Shown piece after piece: positions 24,051 through 34,368 of a stretch of 64,000 nucleotides of DNA. How positions within the stretch are numbered: position 1 is the first letter of the stretch; every line of letters starts with the position of its first letter. The translations under genes were made by a program, and so were the position numbers. Source of the stretch: Bacillus dicomae (lineage in GTDB: Bacteria; Bacillota; Bacilli; Bacillales; Bacillaceae_G); assembly GCF_006494425.1 (NCBI RefSeq), contig NZ_VHIV01000001.1, positions 372,001 to 436,000 of the forward strand, given 5' to 3'. Below the pieces are notes generated by a model. That model was not told the DNA's origin, ran no database searches, and worked only from the letters and a program-made list of their open reading frames with translations.

Positions 24051-25319
24051 GTGAGGAAGGTTATTGGGTGGTCGCTTTTTTTGTACGTTGGGTTTGCGTT
24101 GCTTATATATTGGTATTTATTTGGATGGAATCATGAACTTATTCCGGACATGTATAAAGGAACGAGTGCAGATCCAGAAACGTTTATGAATGCAAGGGAG
24201 CTTACGCTAAGCCAAGATTATTCGCGCGTGAAAAATTTACTATACTTTTTAGCGACGCCTCTTGAATGGATTATTTTATTATTTGTACTTGTGCTCGGTA
24301 TTTCAAAAAAGTTTGAGAAATGGTCGAAGGAAACGACGAAAATAAGTGTCCTGCAAGTTGGGATTTATTTCTTTTATTTATCATTACTTACAACAGTTCT
24401 TGCCTTACCGATGCAATGGATTAGCCGAAAAGTATCTGTTGATTACGGTATTTCAACGCAAAGTACACAAAGCTGGATAAAAGATCATGTTATCGGTTTT
24501 TGGGAGAGTTATGCGACGATGTTAATCGTAGTTACCGTTCTGTTATGGCTTATCCGTAAATTCCCGAAGAGATGGTGGCTAGCAGGATGGGCGCTCTCTG
24601 TTCCATTTACAATCTTTTTAACATTTATACAGCCTGTTGTGATTGATCCACTCTATAACGACTTCTCGACGCTGAAAAATAAAGAATTAGAAACGAAAAT
24701 TTTAGCGATAGCAGACAAAGCCGATATTCCAGCAAAACACGTATATGAAGTAAATATGTCGGAAAAAACGAATGCGTTAAATGCTTACGTAACAGGAATT
24801 GGCCCTAACGCCCGTATTGTAATGTGGGATACAACGCTTAAGCAGTTAAAAGATAAAGAGATTTTATTTATCATGGCTCATGAAATGGGACATTATGTTA
24901 TGAAGCATATATATTTTGGCGTTGCGAGTTATATGTTGTTATCGTTTATAGGGATGTACCTCATTAGTCGTATTATAAATATGTGTATTCGAAAATGGGG
25001 AGATACGCTGCAAATTTCAAAAGTAGCATGTTTCTCAATTCTACCTTTATTTTTCTTAATTTCTTCTGTCCTCTCTTTTGCATCACAGCCAGCAACAAAC
25101 TACGTTTCTCGTATAGAAGAACGAGCGGCAGATCAATACGCTCTAGATATGACGAAGGACGGGAAATCTGGTGTAAAAACGTTTCAATATTTATCAAAAA
25201 CGAGTTTAAGCCAAGTAAATCCGCCTGCGTTAGTGAAGTTTTTCTTATACACACATCCACCGATTTTTGAAAGAATTCATACGTTTGAACAATATGAGAA
25301 ACAAAGAAAAAAGAAGTAG
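24051..25319 (+). CDS. yhfN: M48-family membrane zinc metalloprotease YhfN
   Basis: The 422-residue protein has several membrane segments and the zinc site AHEMGHYVMKH near residue 280 (HExxH), with the third ligand Glu in EERAADQYALD near residue 362. This is the Ste24/CAAX-protease-1 architecture, cutting membrane or misfolded proteins. It corresponds to B. subtilis YhfN, found in the same neighbourhood. GTG 24051 lies behind AGGAGGG; an upstream ATG at 24000 has no site. Confidence 0.86.
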   Translation: MRKVIGWSLFLYVGFALLIYWYLFGWNHELIPDMYKGTSADPETFMNARELTLSQDYSRVKNLLYFLATPLEWIILLFVLVLGISKKFEKWSKETTKISVLQVGIYFFYLSLLTTVLALPMQWISRKVSVDYGISTQSTQSWIKDHVIGFWESYATMLIVVTVLLWLIRKFPKRWWLAGWALSVPFTIFLTFIQPVVIDPLYNDFSTLKNKELETKILAIADKADIPAKHVYEVNMSEKTNALNAYVTGIGPNARIVMWDTTLKQLKDKEILFIMAHEMGHYVMKHIYFGVASYMLLSFIGMYLISRIINMCIRKWGDTLQISKVACFSILPLFFLISSVLSFASQPATNYVSRIEERAADQYALDMTKDGKSGVKTFQYLSKTSLSQVNPPALVKFFLYTHPPIFERIHTFEQYEKQRKKK

Positions 25320-25340
25320 CTATTATGCTACTTTTTTTTA
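25315..25340 (+). terminator. rho-independent terminator after yhfN
   Basis: GTAGC and GCTAC arms around TATTAT are followed by a run of eight T. Confidence 0.8.
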
Positions 25341-25454
25341 TAGAGATATAAGTTTCATAGTTGGGAATATTTATCATTGCTTTTTATTACGATTTTGTAA
25401 ATAATAAGCTATAAAATTCTAAAAATCTATATATAAAGGAATAAAGGTGAAAAA

Positions 25455-27182
25455 ATGTATTTTTTACAAAATTTAAAAGTGAAATATAAACTATTATCGC
25501 TTATTTCATTAGCAGTTTTAGGTATGGTAATTATGAGCAGTGTAGCAATTAATTCTATTAATAAGATTAAGCACGATACAGAGGTTGTAGTAGATGATTA
25601 TCAAAATTCCGCAATTTTATTAGAAGGAATGCTTCGTACACAAAATTCACTAGAATATAACTTACTAGAATTAATTACGGCGTCCCAAAATGAAGTGGCA
25701 AATAAAGAGGGGATGATTGATAATATTGAAAAGGATCTTAAAAAATATGATTCTTTATTAAAAGAATATGATGATGGCGTTAATTTAAGTAAGCAAGAGG
25801 ATGAATTGTTTCAAAAGATGAAGAAATCTTTGCCAAGTTATATGGAGACATATAAGAAGTTGTTTGATAAAGCGAAGGTAACAAATGAATCTCAAATGGT
25901 AAACGAATTTCAAAAAGACTTAAAACCAAAGGGAAGAGAGTTAGCTGGTTATGCAGTGGATCTAGAATCGTATGTTTCAAACTTAGCTGATCAAGTGTTT
26001 AAAGATTCTCAAAAAATGATTGATCGATCCGTTATTACCTTTATCATTCTTGTAGTAGTTACTACAATCGTTATATGTATAGTAAGTTATATTATTAGCA
26101 AGCTTATAGTTGCTCCTTTACAAACGGTTAGTCGTATGATGGAAAGAGCGAAAGAAGGAGATTTAACCGTACATGGTGATTATACTGCTAAGGATGAATT
26201 AGGTGTATTAGTAAGTAATTTTAACGAGATGATTGCAGGGCTAAGAACAAATATGCAAGAAGTAGAGAATAATATTCAGCTTTTATTCCAACATGCAGAC
26301 GGAGTAGCATCTGCATCAGAAGTATCTAGTAGTGCAGCGAAAAAAATCACTATGGATATTGAAGAAGTCGCAAATGGTGCAGAGAGCCAAATGCAAGCAA
26401 TGGAACAAACTGCGGGTGCGATGGAAGAGTTGACACAAGGAATGCAGAGTATAGTGAATACATCATCATCTGTAAATGAATTGTCTGCTCAGTCGGCATT
26501 AGATGCAGATAGTGGTAATAAGCTAATGAAGCAAATGATTCAACAGATGGATATAATCCAAAAATCAGTACATAGCGGTGTTAAACAAGTAGAGACTATG
26601 AAGGAACAATCAGAAGAAATTGTCGAAATCATTGATGTTATGCAAGGTATTGCCGCTCAGATTAACTTATTAGCATTAAATGCCGCAATTGAGGCTGCTC
26701 GTGCTGGGGAAAGTGGTAGAGGGTTTGCAATTGTGGCAGATGAAGTGCGGAAATTAGCTGAACAATCTAGTAATTCTGCAAAACAAATTGAGAAGCTTAT
26801 TACTCAAGTTATGGGAACAACGAGCCACACCGTAGATATGATGGGGGCGGTAGATAATGAGGTACAGGCAGGTACACAAGTGGTAATGTATACAGAAAAA
26901 GTATTTGGAAAAATTACAGAAAAAGTGCAGCAAGTATCTGAGCAAATTCAAAGTGTATCTATGTCTACAGATGAAATTGCAGCGAGTAGTGAAGAGATTT
27001 CGGCTTCTGCAGAAGACATGGCTCAAATTTCCCAAAGATCATCTGACCGAACTGATAGGGTAAAAGAGTCTATTCAACAGCAAGAAAAATCTGTTCAAGA
27101 GATCTCGGTTTCAATTGAACATATGCATAAAGCAGCAGGAGAATTAAAACAAATAGTTGCTCAATTTACTCTTCAAAAGTAG
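25455..27182 (+). CDS. methyl-accepting chemotaxis protein
   Basis: The 575-residue receptor has membrane segments at about 12-32 and 195-215 enclosing a helical-bundle ligand domain of the 4HB type, then a HAMP domain ([20 protein letters not shown]) and a long signalling coiled coil. The kinase-contact tip is [20 protein letters not shown] near residue 400. It tunes CheA activity and swimming. The ligand is unknown. It is a single gene with AAAGGTG before ATG 25455. Confidence 0.92.
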   Translation: MYFLQNLKVKYKLLSLISLAVLGMVIMSSVAINSINKIKHDTEVVVDDYQNSAILLEGMLRTQNSLEYNLLELITASQNEVANKEGMIDNIEKDLKKYDSLLKEYDDGVNLSKQEDELFQKMKKSLPSYMETYKKLFDKAKVTNESQMVNEFQKDLKPKGRELAGYAVDLESYVSNLADQVFKDSQKMIDRSVITFIILVVVTTIVICIVSYIISKLIVAPLQTVSRMMERAKEGDLTVHGDYTAKDELGVLVSNFNEMIAGLRTNMQEVENNIQLLFQHADGVASASEVSSSAAKKITMDIEEVANGAESQMQAMEQTAGAMEELTQGMQSIVNTSSSVNELSAQSALDADSGNKLMKQMIQQMDIIQKSVHSGVKQVETMKEQSEEIVEIIDVMQGIAAQINLLALNAAIEAARAGESGRGFAIVADEVRKLAEQSSNSAKQIEKLITQVMGTTSHTVDMMGAVDNEVQAGTQVVMYTEKVFGKITEKVQQVSEQIQSVSMSTDEIAASSEEISASAEDMAQISQRSSDRTDRVKESIQQQEKSVQEISVSIEHMHKAAGELKQIVAQFTLQK

Positions 27183-27228
27183 TAGCATATTTCAGTTTTA
27201 ATATAGAGAAATTCCTCTCAATAAATAA

Positions 27229-27262
27229 AAAAATCATCCTATGTAAAAAAGGATGATTTTTT
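27229..27262 (+). terminator. rho-independent terminator after the chemoreceptor gene
   Basis: AAAATCATCC and GGATGATTTT arms are followed by TTC; A and T runs on both sides. Confidence 0.88.
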
Positions 27263-27394
27263 CATGGGAATTTTATGCGGCTATCACTTATTATATTCTA
27301 ATTTTTTACAATTTTCCGATTGTAATATATAATAATACGTAATGTTTTGGAGATGTTTCGTTTGTGAAAAATAGATTATAGGAGGAGAGAAAGG

Positions 27395-28303
27395 GTGTTC
27401 AATAAAAAATCAATGCCGGCTATAAAAATGATCCTTTCGATGTCTATCTTCGGATCAATTGGATTTTTTTCTGTTCAAACAGGTTTACCGTCTTTTGAAT
27501 TAGTATTCGTTCGTTGCATTTGTGCGACTATATTTTTAGCATTATGTTGGCTCGTAACAGGACAGTATAAAAGTGAGAAATGGAATAAAAAAGAAGTTAT
27601 GCAAATATTAGCATGCGGTGTATTTCTCGTTTTTAACTGGGTATTTCTATTCAAAGCGTTTGAAGTTATGTCAATTACAATTGCGATTTCAGTTTATCAT
27701 CTTGCACCAATTATCGTATTAATGATTGGTAGTATCGTATTTAAAGAGAGACTTACATTATTTGCTGTTCTGTCTATTGTCATTTGTTTTATCGGTACAG
27801 TTTTAGTAGCTGGGGTAGATGGAAATGTATCGTTTGGGAAACTTATGTCATCTGGCATGGTATGGGCGCTTCTTGCAGCACTATTTTATGCTTTTACCAC
27901 TTTATTAGGAAAAGGCATTCGGCATACGAGTGCATATGCGATGACATTTTTACAAACGTTTTTAGGCATCTTTTTATTGTTACCATTCGTAGATTTTGGT
28001 AAGTTTCAAGGGTTAACAGAGATGAACTGGATGATGATCACAGCTACAGGACTTATACATACGGGATTTGTATATTATTTATTTTTTGATAGTTTAAGAG
28101 GTTTATCGACTAGAATGATTTCTGTATTAGTGTTTTTGGATCCTGCTGTTGCGATACTATTAGATACAGTCTTTACTGGATTTAGACCGACTAGCATACA
28201 AGTAGTAGGGATTATCCTTATATTCGTAGGGATGGCCTTTACTTTTCAAAAAACGAAGGATGAAAAAATAGCAGTAGAAGAAAAAATGTATTCTGAATTA
28301 TAA
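27395..28303 (+). CDS. DMT-superfamily transporter (EamA domains)
   Basis: The 302-residue protein has ten hydrophobic segments forming two EamA repeats (first ending about residue 137, second ending about 290). Members export metabolites, amino acids or drugs. The substrate cannot be read from the sequence. GTG 27395 follows AGGAGGAGAGAAA. It is a single gene. Confidence 0.82.
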   Translation: MFNKKSMPAIKMILSMSIFGSIGFFSVQTGLPSFELVFVRCICATIFLALCWLVTGQYKSEKWNKKEVMQILACGVFLVFNWVFLFKAFEVMSITIAISVYHLAPIIVLMIGSIVFKERLTLFAVLSIVICFIGTVLVAGVDGNVSFGKLMSSGMVWALLAALFYAFTTLLGKGIRHTSAYAMTFLQTFLGIFLLLPFVDFGKFQGLTEMNWMMITATGLIHTGFVYYLFFDSLRGLSTRMISVLVFLDPAVAILLDTVFTGFRPTSIQVVGIILIFVGMAFTFQKTKDEKIAVEEKMYSEL

Positions 28304-28390
28304 ATAATTAATTCGCATTCTATTGATAATTTTCTTGTTTTTTGTACAATGTAAAGGGTAGGAAAATAAAGGAAAAGGTAGATAAGAGAG

Positions 28391-29053
28391 ATGAGAAAGC
28401 TAGTAAAGATAGCGACATCACTAACTTTAATGGGGGGAATATTTGTAAGTGCAAATGGTGTATCTGCCAACACAGATGTTATCCAAAAATCTGGTCCTGA
28501 TATTATGATACAGTTTGATGATGTAACAACAGGTCATTGGGCATATGATGAAATTACGAATTTAGTATATCATGGAATTATGTATGGATATGGAAATGGT
28601 AAGTTTGGAACAGAAGATAATATAACACGTGAACAGGCAGCGGCAGTGCTACATCGTGCGCTTGGTTTAAAAAGAAGCGTATTTGATGCGAATCCATATG
28701 GGGATATTAGCGGAAAATCAACAATGTTCCCTTACGAAATTTTACATTTAACAAAGATTGGCATTTTTAAAGGCGACGAAAATGGAAATTTCCGTCCGAA
28801 AGATACACTGACTCGTGCAGAATTAGCACAAGTTTTAACGAAGGCATATGAGTTGAAAACAAAGCGTCCGCATACATTTACAGATATACCAGAAAACTAT
28901 TGGGCAAGAGATGCAATTAGCGCATTACAGTCTAATAAAGTTGTGGTTGGAACGGGAGACGGTAAGTTCGAGCCTGAAATGCTCGTTACACGTGGGCAAT
29001 TTGCGAAGTTTTTACAACGATCACTTGATAATGCTACAGGGAAAATGGAATAG
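28391..29053 (+). CDS. SLH-only surface protein, copy 1
   Basis: The 220-residue protein consists of a signal peptide (cleavage near residue 26) and three SLH domains filling the rest: FDDVTTGHWAYDEI..ITREQAAAVL, then NPYGDIS..RAELAQVL, then FTDIPENYWARDAI..TRGQFAKFL. There is no separate functional domain. SLH triads bind pyruvylated secondary cell-wall polymer. ATG 28391 follows AGATAAGAGAG. It is the first of three paralogous genes in a row. Confidence 0.88.
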   Translation: MRKLVKIATSLTLMGGIFVSANGVSANTDVIQKSGPDIMIQFDDVTTGHWAYDEITNLVYHGIMYGYGNGKFGTEDNITREQAAAVLHRALGLKRSVFDANPYGDISGKSTMFPYEILHLTKIGIFKGDENGNFRPKDTLTRAELAQVLTKAYELKTKRPHTFTDIPENYWARDAISALQSNKVVVGTGDGKFEPEMLVTRGQFAKFLQRSLDNATGKME

Positions 29054-29061
29054 ATAAAGAG

Positions 29062-29114
29062 AAAGCTCATAATGTGTAGAAGAGATATCTTCCGCTTATT
29101 ATGAGCTTTTATTA
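29062..29114 (+). terminator. terminator after SLH copy 1
   Basis: AAAGCTCATAAT and ATTATGAGCTTT arms enclose an inner GAAGA/TCTTC hairpin and end in TTTTATT. Confidence 0.85.
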
Positions 29115-29464
29115 ATAGAGAGGTTAATATTGTCGTATGTTGTAGTTAAGTCGATATAATTGCATTTTTTGTCTACAAAATGAACTTTTAAAATGTGAAG
29201 GATTTCTTTTGAAAATAGTAGAATATTTAATGTATAGAAACAATTTTAAAAGACCATAGGAAAGGGAAATGATTTGCGTACAATTCGGCATAAAAATTGA
29301 AATTGAGAGCGAATTGGCTCTCCTTTAGTAGTGGTTTTCACAATAATAGATTTTTTAAATGTAATATATTGCATAAATGGTGCAAAGGCAACATATGTAA
29401 TATTGGAAAGGGTTTCAGTCTATTATTTTCCGTTTTTTCAAATGGAGATAAAGGGGAGAGGGCA
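29115..29464. other. intergenic region between SLH copies 1 and 2
   Basis: AT-rich DNA with a weak remnant of the GATATA repeat (AGTTAAGTCGATATAATTG around 29144-29162) and a hairpin GAGAGC/GCTCTC near 29304-29322. I see no gene; the frame of the second SLH gene stays open back to 29297, but without a ribosome-binding site and with atypical composition. Confidence 0.5.
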
Positions 29465-30124
29465 ATGAAGAAGAACATGTTACGTATAATGGCAACGGTG
29501 ACTATTATGGGCGGTTTGTTTGTAAGTACGAATGTTCCAAATGTAAAAGCAGAAGAGTATCCAGAAATGATTGTATTTGATGACGTTCCAGTAAACTACT
29601 GGGCATATGACGATATAATGGACGTAGTATACAATAAAGTAATGTTAGGCTATGGAAATGGTAAGTTTGGTGTAGGTGATAATGTAACAAGAGAACAAGT
29701 AGCGGCAGTACTGTATCGTACATTGAATTTGAAAAAGGAAGGACCTTTAAAAAATCCATACAAAGATATTTCTGAGAGGGCAACAATGTTTTTAGATGAA
29801 ATTTTAGTATTAACAGAGAATGGTATTTTTAAAGGCGATGAAAAAGGAAACTTTAGACCAGCCGCACCAGTAACACGTGCAGAAATGGCGCAAATTCTTA
29901 CGAAGGCATTTACATTTGAGGTGAAGAAGAACCATACATTTAAAGATGTACCAAATAATCATTGGGCAAAAAATGCGATTAGTGCACTGCAGTCTAATAA
30001 TGTCATAGTAGGAACAGGAAATGGGAAATTTGAACCGAATAAAGCTGTAACACGTGAGCAATATGCAACGTTTTTAAATAGAGCTGTTTTTTATTTTCCT
30101 GTAAAAGATGAAGATTATGAATGA
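29465..30124 (+). CDS. SLH-only surface protein, copy 2
   Basis: The 219-residue protein has a signal peptide ending near VKA-EE (residue 26) and three SLH domains with the same spacing as its neighbours: FDDVPVNYWAYDDI, NPYKDIS..RAEMAQIL, and FKDVPNNHWAKNAI..TREQYATFL. GGGGAGAGGG precedes ATG 29465. Like its neighbours it has no extra domain. The acidic tail DEDYE is unique to this copy. Confidence 0.87.
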   Translation: MKKNMLRIMATVTIMGGLFVSTNVPNVKAEEYPEMIVFDDVPVNYWAYDDIMDVVYNKVMLGYGNGKFGVGDNVTREQVAAVLYRTLNLKKEGPLKNPYKDISERATMFLDEILVLTENGIFKGDEKGNFRPAAPVTRAEMAQILTKAFTFEVKKNHTFKDVPNNHWAKNAISALQSNNVIVGTGNGKFEPNKAVTREQYATFLNRAVFYFPVKDEDYE

Positions 30125-30171
30125 AAGTTAAAATATAAGGACGTTTAAAGTATATCAATATAATATAAAAC

Positions 30172-30210
30172 GAGAAAAAAGCGCGGAAATCCCACGCTTT
30201 TTTCTTGTTT
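30172..30210 (+). terminator. terminator after SLH copy 2, with empty intergenic DNA beyond
   Basis: GAAAAAAGCG and CGCTTTTTTC arms are flanked by A and T runs. The rest of 30125-30463 is AT-rich and shows no gene; it should hold the promoter of the third copy. Confidence 0.85.
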
Positions 30211-30463
30211 TATATTATTTATAAGTATATCGATTTTCTGTTCATAATTTATTTGTTGGAATTTAATGGATAAGAAGAGATTGAATAAAGTGACTTTTTC
30301 TTGTTTAAATATGAGGTTTAGTAACTTTATTATTAATAGAGTGTAAATAAAAGTATATGAAATATAGTTCATAAATTAGACAAAAATCACATGGGAATTG
30401 TATTGTTACGCTTTCGTTAATTCTTTATATTAGAAAAAAATATGTTTTTAGGGAGAGAGTACT

Positions 30464-31123
30464 TTGAAGAAAAAGTTTTTAAAAGTAGCAACAGCTTTAA
30501 CAATTATGGGTGGAGTAGCATTTAGTGCTGAAGGGACTACAGCAAAAGCTGAATTAGCTGCAAAGCCACAACAAGCAAGTCAGGCAATCTTTAAAGATGT
30601 ACCAGCAGGACACTGGTCTTATGAAGCAATTCAAACTTTAGCAGAACACGAAATTATGCTTGGTTATGGAAATGGCGTATTCGGTTTTGGACATAACGTA
30701 ACTCGTGAACAAGTAGCCGCTTTAATTTATCGCACAATCGATTTCAGTGAAGCATTCGAGGAAGGCGATATTCTTGAAAATCCATACAAAGATATTAATG
30801 AAAAGTCAACAATGTTCTTAGAAGAAATTTTAGTATTAACAGAATTAGGTATCTTTAATGGTGATGGAACTGGAAACTTTAGACCGAAAGATACATTAAC
30901 ACGTGCAGAAATGGCACAAGTGCTTACAGTAGCATATGAGTTAGAAGTAAAAGCAACAAAAGGATTTAAAGATGTACCAAAAGGATATTGGGCAGAAAAT
31001 GCGATTAATGCAGTAGCTTCAAATGGTATTTCAGTAGGAGATGGGAAGGGTAACTTCGCTCCGAACATGAAAGTAACACGTGAACAATATGCGCAGTTCT
31101 TATTTAAAACAATCTTTGAATAA
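30464..31123 (+). CDS. SLH-only surface protein, copy 3
   Basis: The 219-residue protein starts at TTG 30464 behind AGGGAGAGAG. The signal peptide (AKA-EL near residue 27) is followed by three SLH domains: FKDVPAGHWSYEAI..TREQVAALI, NPYKDIN..RAEMAQVL, and FKDVPKGYWAENAI..TREQYAQFL. It is closest in its central part to copy 2 (AEMAQ, EEILVLTE). The three genes probably arose by tandem duplication. Confidence 0.87.
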   Translation: MKKKFLKVATALTIMGGVAFSAEGTTAKAELAAKPQQASQAIFKDVPAGHWSYEAIQTLAEHEIMLGYGNGVFGFGHNVTREQVAALIYRTIDFSEAFEEGDILENPYKDINEKSTMFLEEILVLTELGIFNGDGTGNFRPKDTLTRAEMAQVLTVAYELEVKATKGFKDVPKGYWAENAINAVASNGISVGDGKGNFAPNMKVTREQYAQFLFKTIFE

Positions 31124-31130
31124 ATAATAA

Positions 31131-31170
31131 AAAAGAAGCTGGTGTTGTATAACACTAGCTTCTTTTTTTA
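31131..31170 (+). terminator. terminator after SLH copy 3
   Basis: AAAAGAAGCTGGTGTT and AACACTAGCTTCTTTT arms pair with few mismatches and end in TTTT. Confidence 0.88.
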
Positions 31171-31313
31171 TGTGTAATACCGGTGAAAGAATACAGTTTT
31201 ATAAAAAAATCAATTGAATTTCCAAAAAAAACTTCCTTTTCTGAAAATTTGTTATATAATATAAAACATAAAATCAAATCTGTTATAAAACAGTTTAAGA
31301 AGGGGATGCTAAT

Positions 31314-32903
31314 ATGTCGACGCAAACTTCACGGGTTACATTACCCGGAGAAATGTTACCAGCGTACAACGAAATATTGACACCTGAGGCGCTTAGTTTT
31401 TTAAAGAAACTACATGAAAATTTTAATGAGCGCCGCATAGAACTTTTACACAAGCGTGCGGATAAGCAAAAGAAAATTGATGCAGGAGAGTTTCCGAAGT
31501 TTTTAGAAGAAACAAAGCGCATACGTGAAGCGGATTGGACAATTGCTAAATTGCCAAAAGATTTAGAGGATCGCCGCGTAGAAATTACTGGCCCAGTAGA
31601 TAGAAAGATGGTTATTAACGCTTTAAATTCAGGAGCACATCTTTTTATGGCGGATTTTGAAGATTCGAATTCACCAACTTGGGAAAATGCGATTGAAGGT
31701 CAAATAAACTTACGAGATGCAGTAAAGGGAACGATTTCACATAAAAATGAAAACGGAAAAGAATATCGTTTAAATAGTAAAACAGCAGTATTAATTGTGC
31801 GTCCAAGAGGATGGCATTTAGAAGAAAAACATATGCAAGTTGACGGGAAAAATATGTCTGGTAGCTTAGTAGATTTCGGACTTTACTTTTTCCATAATGC
31901 GAAAGCTCTTTTAGCAAAAGGAAGCGGTCCATACTTTTACTTACCGAAAATGGAAAGCTACTTAGAAGCAAGGTTATGGAATGATGTTTTCGTATTTTCT
32001 CAAAAATATATCGGTATTCCAAACGGAACGATTAAAGCAACGGTATTACTGGAAACGATTCACGCTTCGTTTGAAATGGATGAAATTTTGTATGAGCTAA
32101 GAGATCATTCTGCTGGATTAAATTGCGGAAGATGGGATTATATTTTTAGTTTTCTAAAGGGTTTCCGTAATCATAATGAATTTTTACTTCCAGATAGAGC
32201 GCAAGTCACGATGACGGCGCCGTTTATGCGCGCGTATTCTTTGAAAGTCATTCAAACATGTCATCGCCGTAATGCACCGGCAATTGGAGGAATGGCAGCA
32301 CAAATTCCGATTAAAAACAATCCAGAAGCGAATGAAGCAGCTTTTGAAAAAGTGCGTGCGGATAAGGAGCGCGAAGCTTTAGACGGTCATGATGGGACTT
32401 GGGTTGCCCACCCGGGACTTGTACCAGTCGCGATGGAAGTATTTAATCACATTATGAAAACACCGAATCAAATTTTTAGAAAACGTGAAGAAATACATGT
32501 TACAGAAAAGGATTTATTAGAAGTACCAGTGGGAACGATTACACAAGAGGGGCTTCGCCTGAATATTAGTGTAGGCATTCAATATATCGCATCTTGGTTA
32601 AGCGGACGGGGAGCAGCACCGATTTATAACTTAATGGAAGATGCGGCAACAGCGGAAATTTCTAGGGCACAAGTATGGCAATGGATTCGCCATGAAGGTG
32701 GAAAGCTAGATGATGGCCGTAATATTACGCTTGAACTAGTGGAAGGGCTAAAAGAAGAAGAGCTAGCAAAAATAGAAAGAGAGATTGGTAAAGAAGCCTT
32801 TAAGAAAGGGAGATTCCAAGAGGCGACAACGTTGTTTACAAATCTCGTTCGGAATGATGAATTTGTACCATTTTTAACATTACCGGGTTATGAAATTTTA
32901 TAA
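31314..32903 (+). CDS. aceB: malate synthase A
   Basis: The 529-residue enzyme condenses glyoxylate with acetyl-CoA to malate, the second step of the glyoxylate bypass. Family sequence includes [24 protein letters not shown] with the catalytic Arg, [12 protein letters not shown] and [11 protein letters not shown]. Length fits the A isoform. AAGAAGGGG precedes ATG 31314. It is transcribed with aceA, which starts 23 bases after its stop, so acetate and fatty acids can be used for growth. Confidence 0.96.
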   Translation: MSTQTSRVTLPGEMLPAYNEILTPEALSFLKKLHENFNERRIELLHKRADKQKKIDAGEFPKFLEETKRIREADWTIAKLPKDLEDRRVEITGPVDRKMVINALNSGAHLFMADFEDSNSPTWENAIEGQINLRDAVKGTISHKNENGKEYRLNSKTAVLIVRPRGWHLEEKHMQVDGKNMSGSLVDFGLYFFHNAKALLAKGSGPYFYLPKMESYLEARLWNDVFVFSQKYIGIPNGTIKATVLLETIHASFEMDEILYELRDHSAGLNCGRWDYIFSFLKGFRNHNEFLLPDRAQVTMTAPFMRAYSLKVIQTCHRRNAPAIGGMAAQIPIKNNPEANEAAFEKVRADKEREALDGHDGTWVAHPGLVPVAMEVFNHIMKTPNQIFRKREEIHVTEKDLLEVPVGTITQEGLRLNISVGIQYIASWLSGRGAAPIYNLMEDAATAEISRAQVWQWIRHEGGKLDDGRNITLELVEGLKEEELAKIEREIGKEAFKKGRFQEATTLFTNLVRNDEFVPFLTLPGYEIL

Positions 32904-32926
32904 AAAGTGAAAAGGGGATGGAACAA

Positions 32927-34204
32927 ATGAAAAACGAAAGAATCGAGAAATTACAAGAGAGCTGGGAACTAGATACGCGTTGGAAAGGGATCACACGTCC
33001 ATATTCGGCAGAAGATGTAATTCGCCTACGAGGATCGATTGATATTGAACATACGTTAGCTCGCCGCGGTGCTGAAAAGCTTTGGGCGTCGCTTCATACA
33101 GAAGATTACATTAACGCACTTGGTGCATTAACAGGAAACCAAGCGATGCAGCAAGTAAAAGCTGGTTTAAAAGCAATTTACTTAAGTGGGTGGCAAGTAG
33201 CAGCAGATGCGAACCTTTCTGGACATATGTATCCAGACCAAAGTTTATATCCAGCAAATAGCGTACCTGCTGTCGTAAAACGAATTAATCAAACGCTTCA
33301 ACGTGCGGATCAAATTCAGCATATGGAAGGAAGCGATGATACAGATTATTTCGTGCCAATTGTAGCAGATGCAGAAGCTGGATTTGGCGGGCAATTAAAT
33401 GTATTTGAACTGATGAAAGGTATGATTGAAGCAGGTGCATCTGGCGTGCACTTTGAAGATCAATTATCTTCAGAGAAGAAATGCGGTCATTTAGGCGGTA
33501 AAGTATTACTGCCAACGCAAACAGCGGTGCGTAATTTAATTTCTGCACGCCTTGCTGCAGATGTAATGGGAGTGCCGACAATTATCGTTGCAAGAACAGA
33601 TGCGGATGCGGCAGATTTAATTACGAGCGATATAGATCCTGTTGATAAAGCGTTTATTACAGGAGAAAGAACACCAGAAGGATTTTACCGTACGAAAGCA
33701 GGTCTTGATCAAGCGATTGCACGTGGCTTAGCATATGCTCCTTACGCTGACCTCGTTTGGTGTGAAACATCTGAACCAAATTTAGAAGATGCAAAACGAT
33801 TTGCGGATGCAATTCATAAAGAGCATCCAGGGAAATTGCTTGCATATAACTGTTCACCTTCATTTAACTGGAAACAAAAACTAGATGAGAAAACAATTGC
33901 GAGCTTCCAAAAAGAAATTGCATCTTACGGTTATAAGTTCCAATTTGTAACACTTGCTGGATTCCACTCATTAAACTACGGCATGTTTGAATTAGCTCGC
34001 GGCTATAAAGAGCGCGGCATGGCAGCGTACTCTGAACTACAACAAGCAGAGTTCGCAGCGGAAAAACATGGCTACTCTGCAACTCGTCACCAACGCGAAG
34101 TAGGAACAGGTTACTTTGATGAAGTAGCACAAGTCATTACAGGCGGTACTTCATCAACGACAGCATTAAAAGGGTCTACGGAAGAAGCACAATTTACGAA
34201 ATAA
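32927..34204 (+). CDS. aceA: isocitrate lyase
   Basis: The 425-residue enzyme splits isocitrate into succinate and glyoxylate. The catalytic motif KKCGHLGGK is near residue 186, and [17 protein letters not shown] and YNCSPSFNW are family sequences. ATG 32927 is chosen because AAAGGGGATGG would be too close to the in-frame ATG at 32918. It is the second gene of the aceBA operon. The acyl-CoA ligase at 3 kb could feed the same pathway. Confidence 0.96.
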   Translation: MKNERIEKLQESWELDTRWKGITRPYSAEDVIRLRGSIDIEHTLARRGAEKLWASLHTEDYINALGALTGNQAMQQVKAGLKAIYLSGWQVAADANLSGHMYPDQSLYPANSVPAVVKRINQTLQRADQIQHMEGSDDTDYFVPIVADAEAGFGGQLNVFELMKGMIEAGASGVHFEDQLSSEKKCGHLGGKVLLPTQTAVRNLISARLAADVMGVPTIIVARTDADAADLITSDIDPVDKAFITGERTPEGFYRTKAGLDQAIARGLAYAPYADLVWCETSEPNLEDAKRFADAIHKEHPGKLLAYNCSPSFNWKQKLDEKTIASFQKEIASYGYKFQFVTLAGFHSLNYGMFELARGYKERGMAAYSELQQAEFAAEKHGYSATRHQREVGTGYFDEVAQVITGGTSSTTALKGSTEEAQFTK

Positions 34205-34208
34205 AAGG

Positions 34209-34245
34209 AAGGGGCACCAATTTGACGGGTGCCCCTTGTTATTTT
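34209..34245 (+). terminator. rho-independent terminator after aceA
   Basis: GGGGCACC and GGTGCCCC arms are followed by TTGTTATTTTG. Confidence 0.9.
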
Positions 34246-34279
34246 GTTTAAGATGGGAGAGTAAATGAAATGATAGCAA

Positions 34280-34359
34280 CGATTTCTTCGGATATATCTA
34301 TCGTAACTTAAAATATATCAACGATTCGACAAAGGATATCGACTTACCGACAAAAAAAG
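34280..34359. repeat. diverged, inverted copy of the dispersed GATATA repeat
   Basis: Its right end, read on the minus strand, begins TTTTTTTGTCGGTAAGTCGA, the same head as at 2243 and 19484, and is followed by further GATAT elements with spacing close to 20 bp. It lies between the ends of aceA and the convergent kinase gene. Confidence 0.65.
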
Positions 34360-34368
34360 ACAATAGTA

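Noticed and set aside
24973-25377. 134-codon minus-strand open frame across the end of yhfN
   Set aside because: It lies antisense to a well-supported protease gene, has no ribosome-binding site and no recognisable domain.
29297-29464. N-terminal extension of the second SLH protein
   Set aside because: No ribosome-binding site; composition is not protein-like, and a normal signal peptide starts at 29465.
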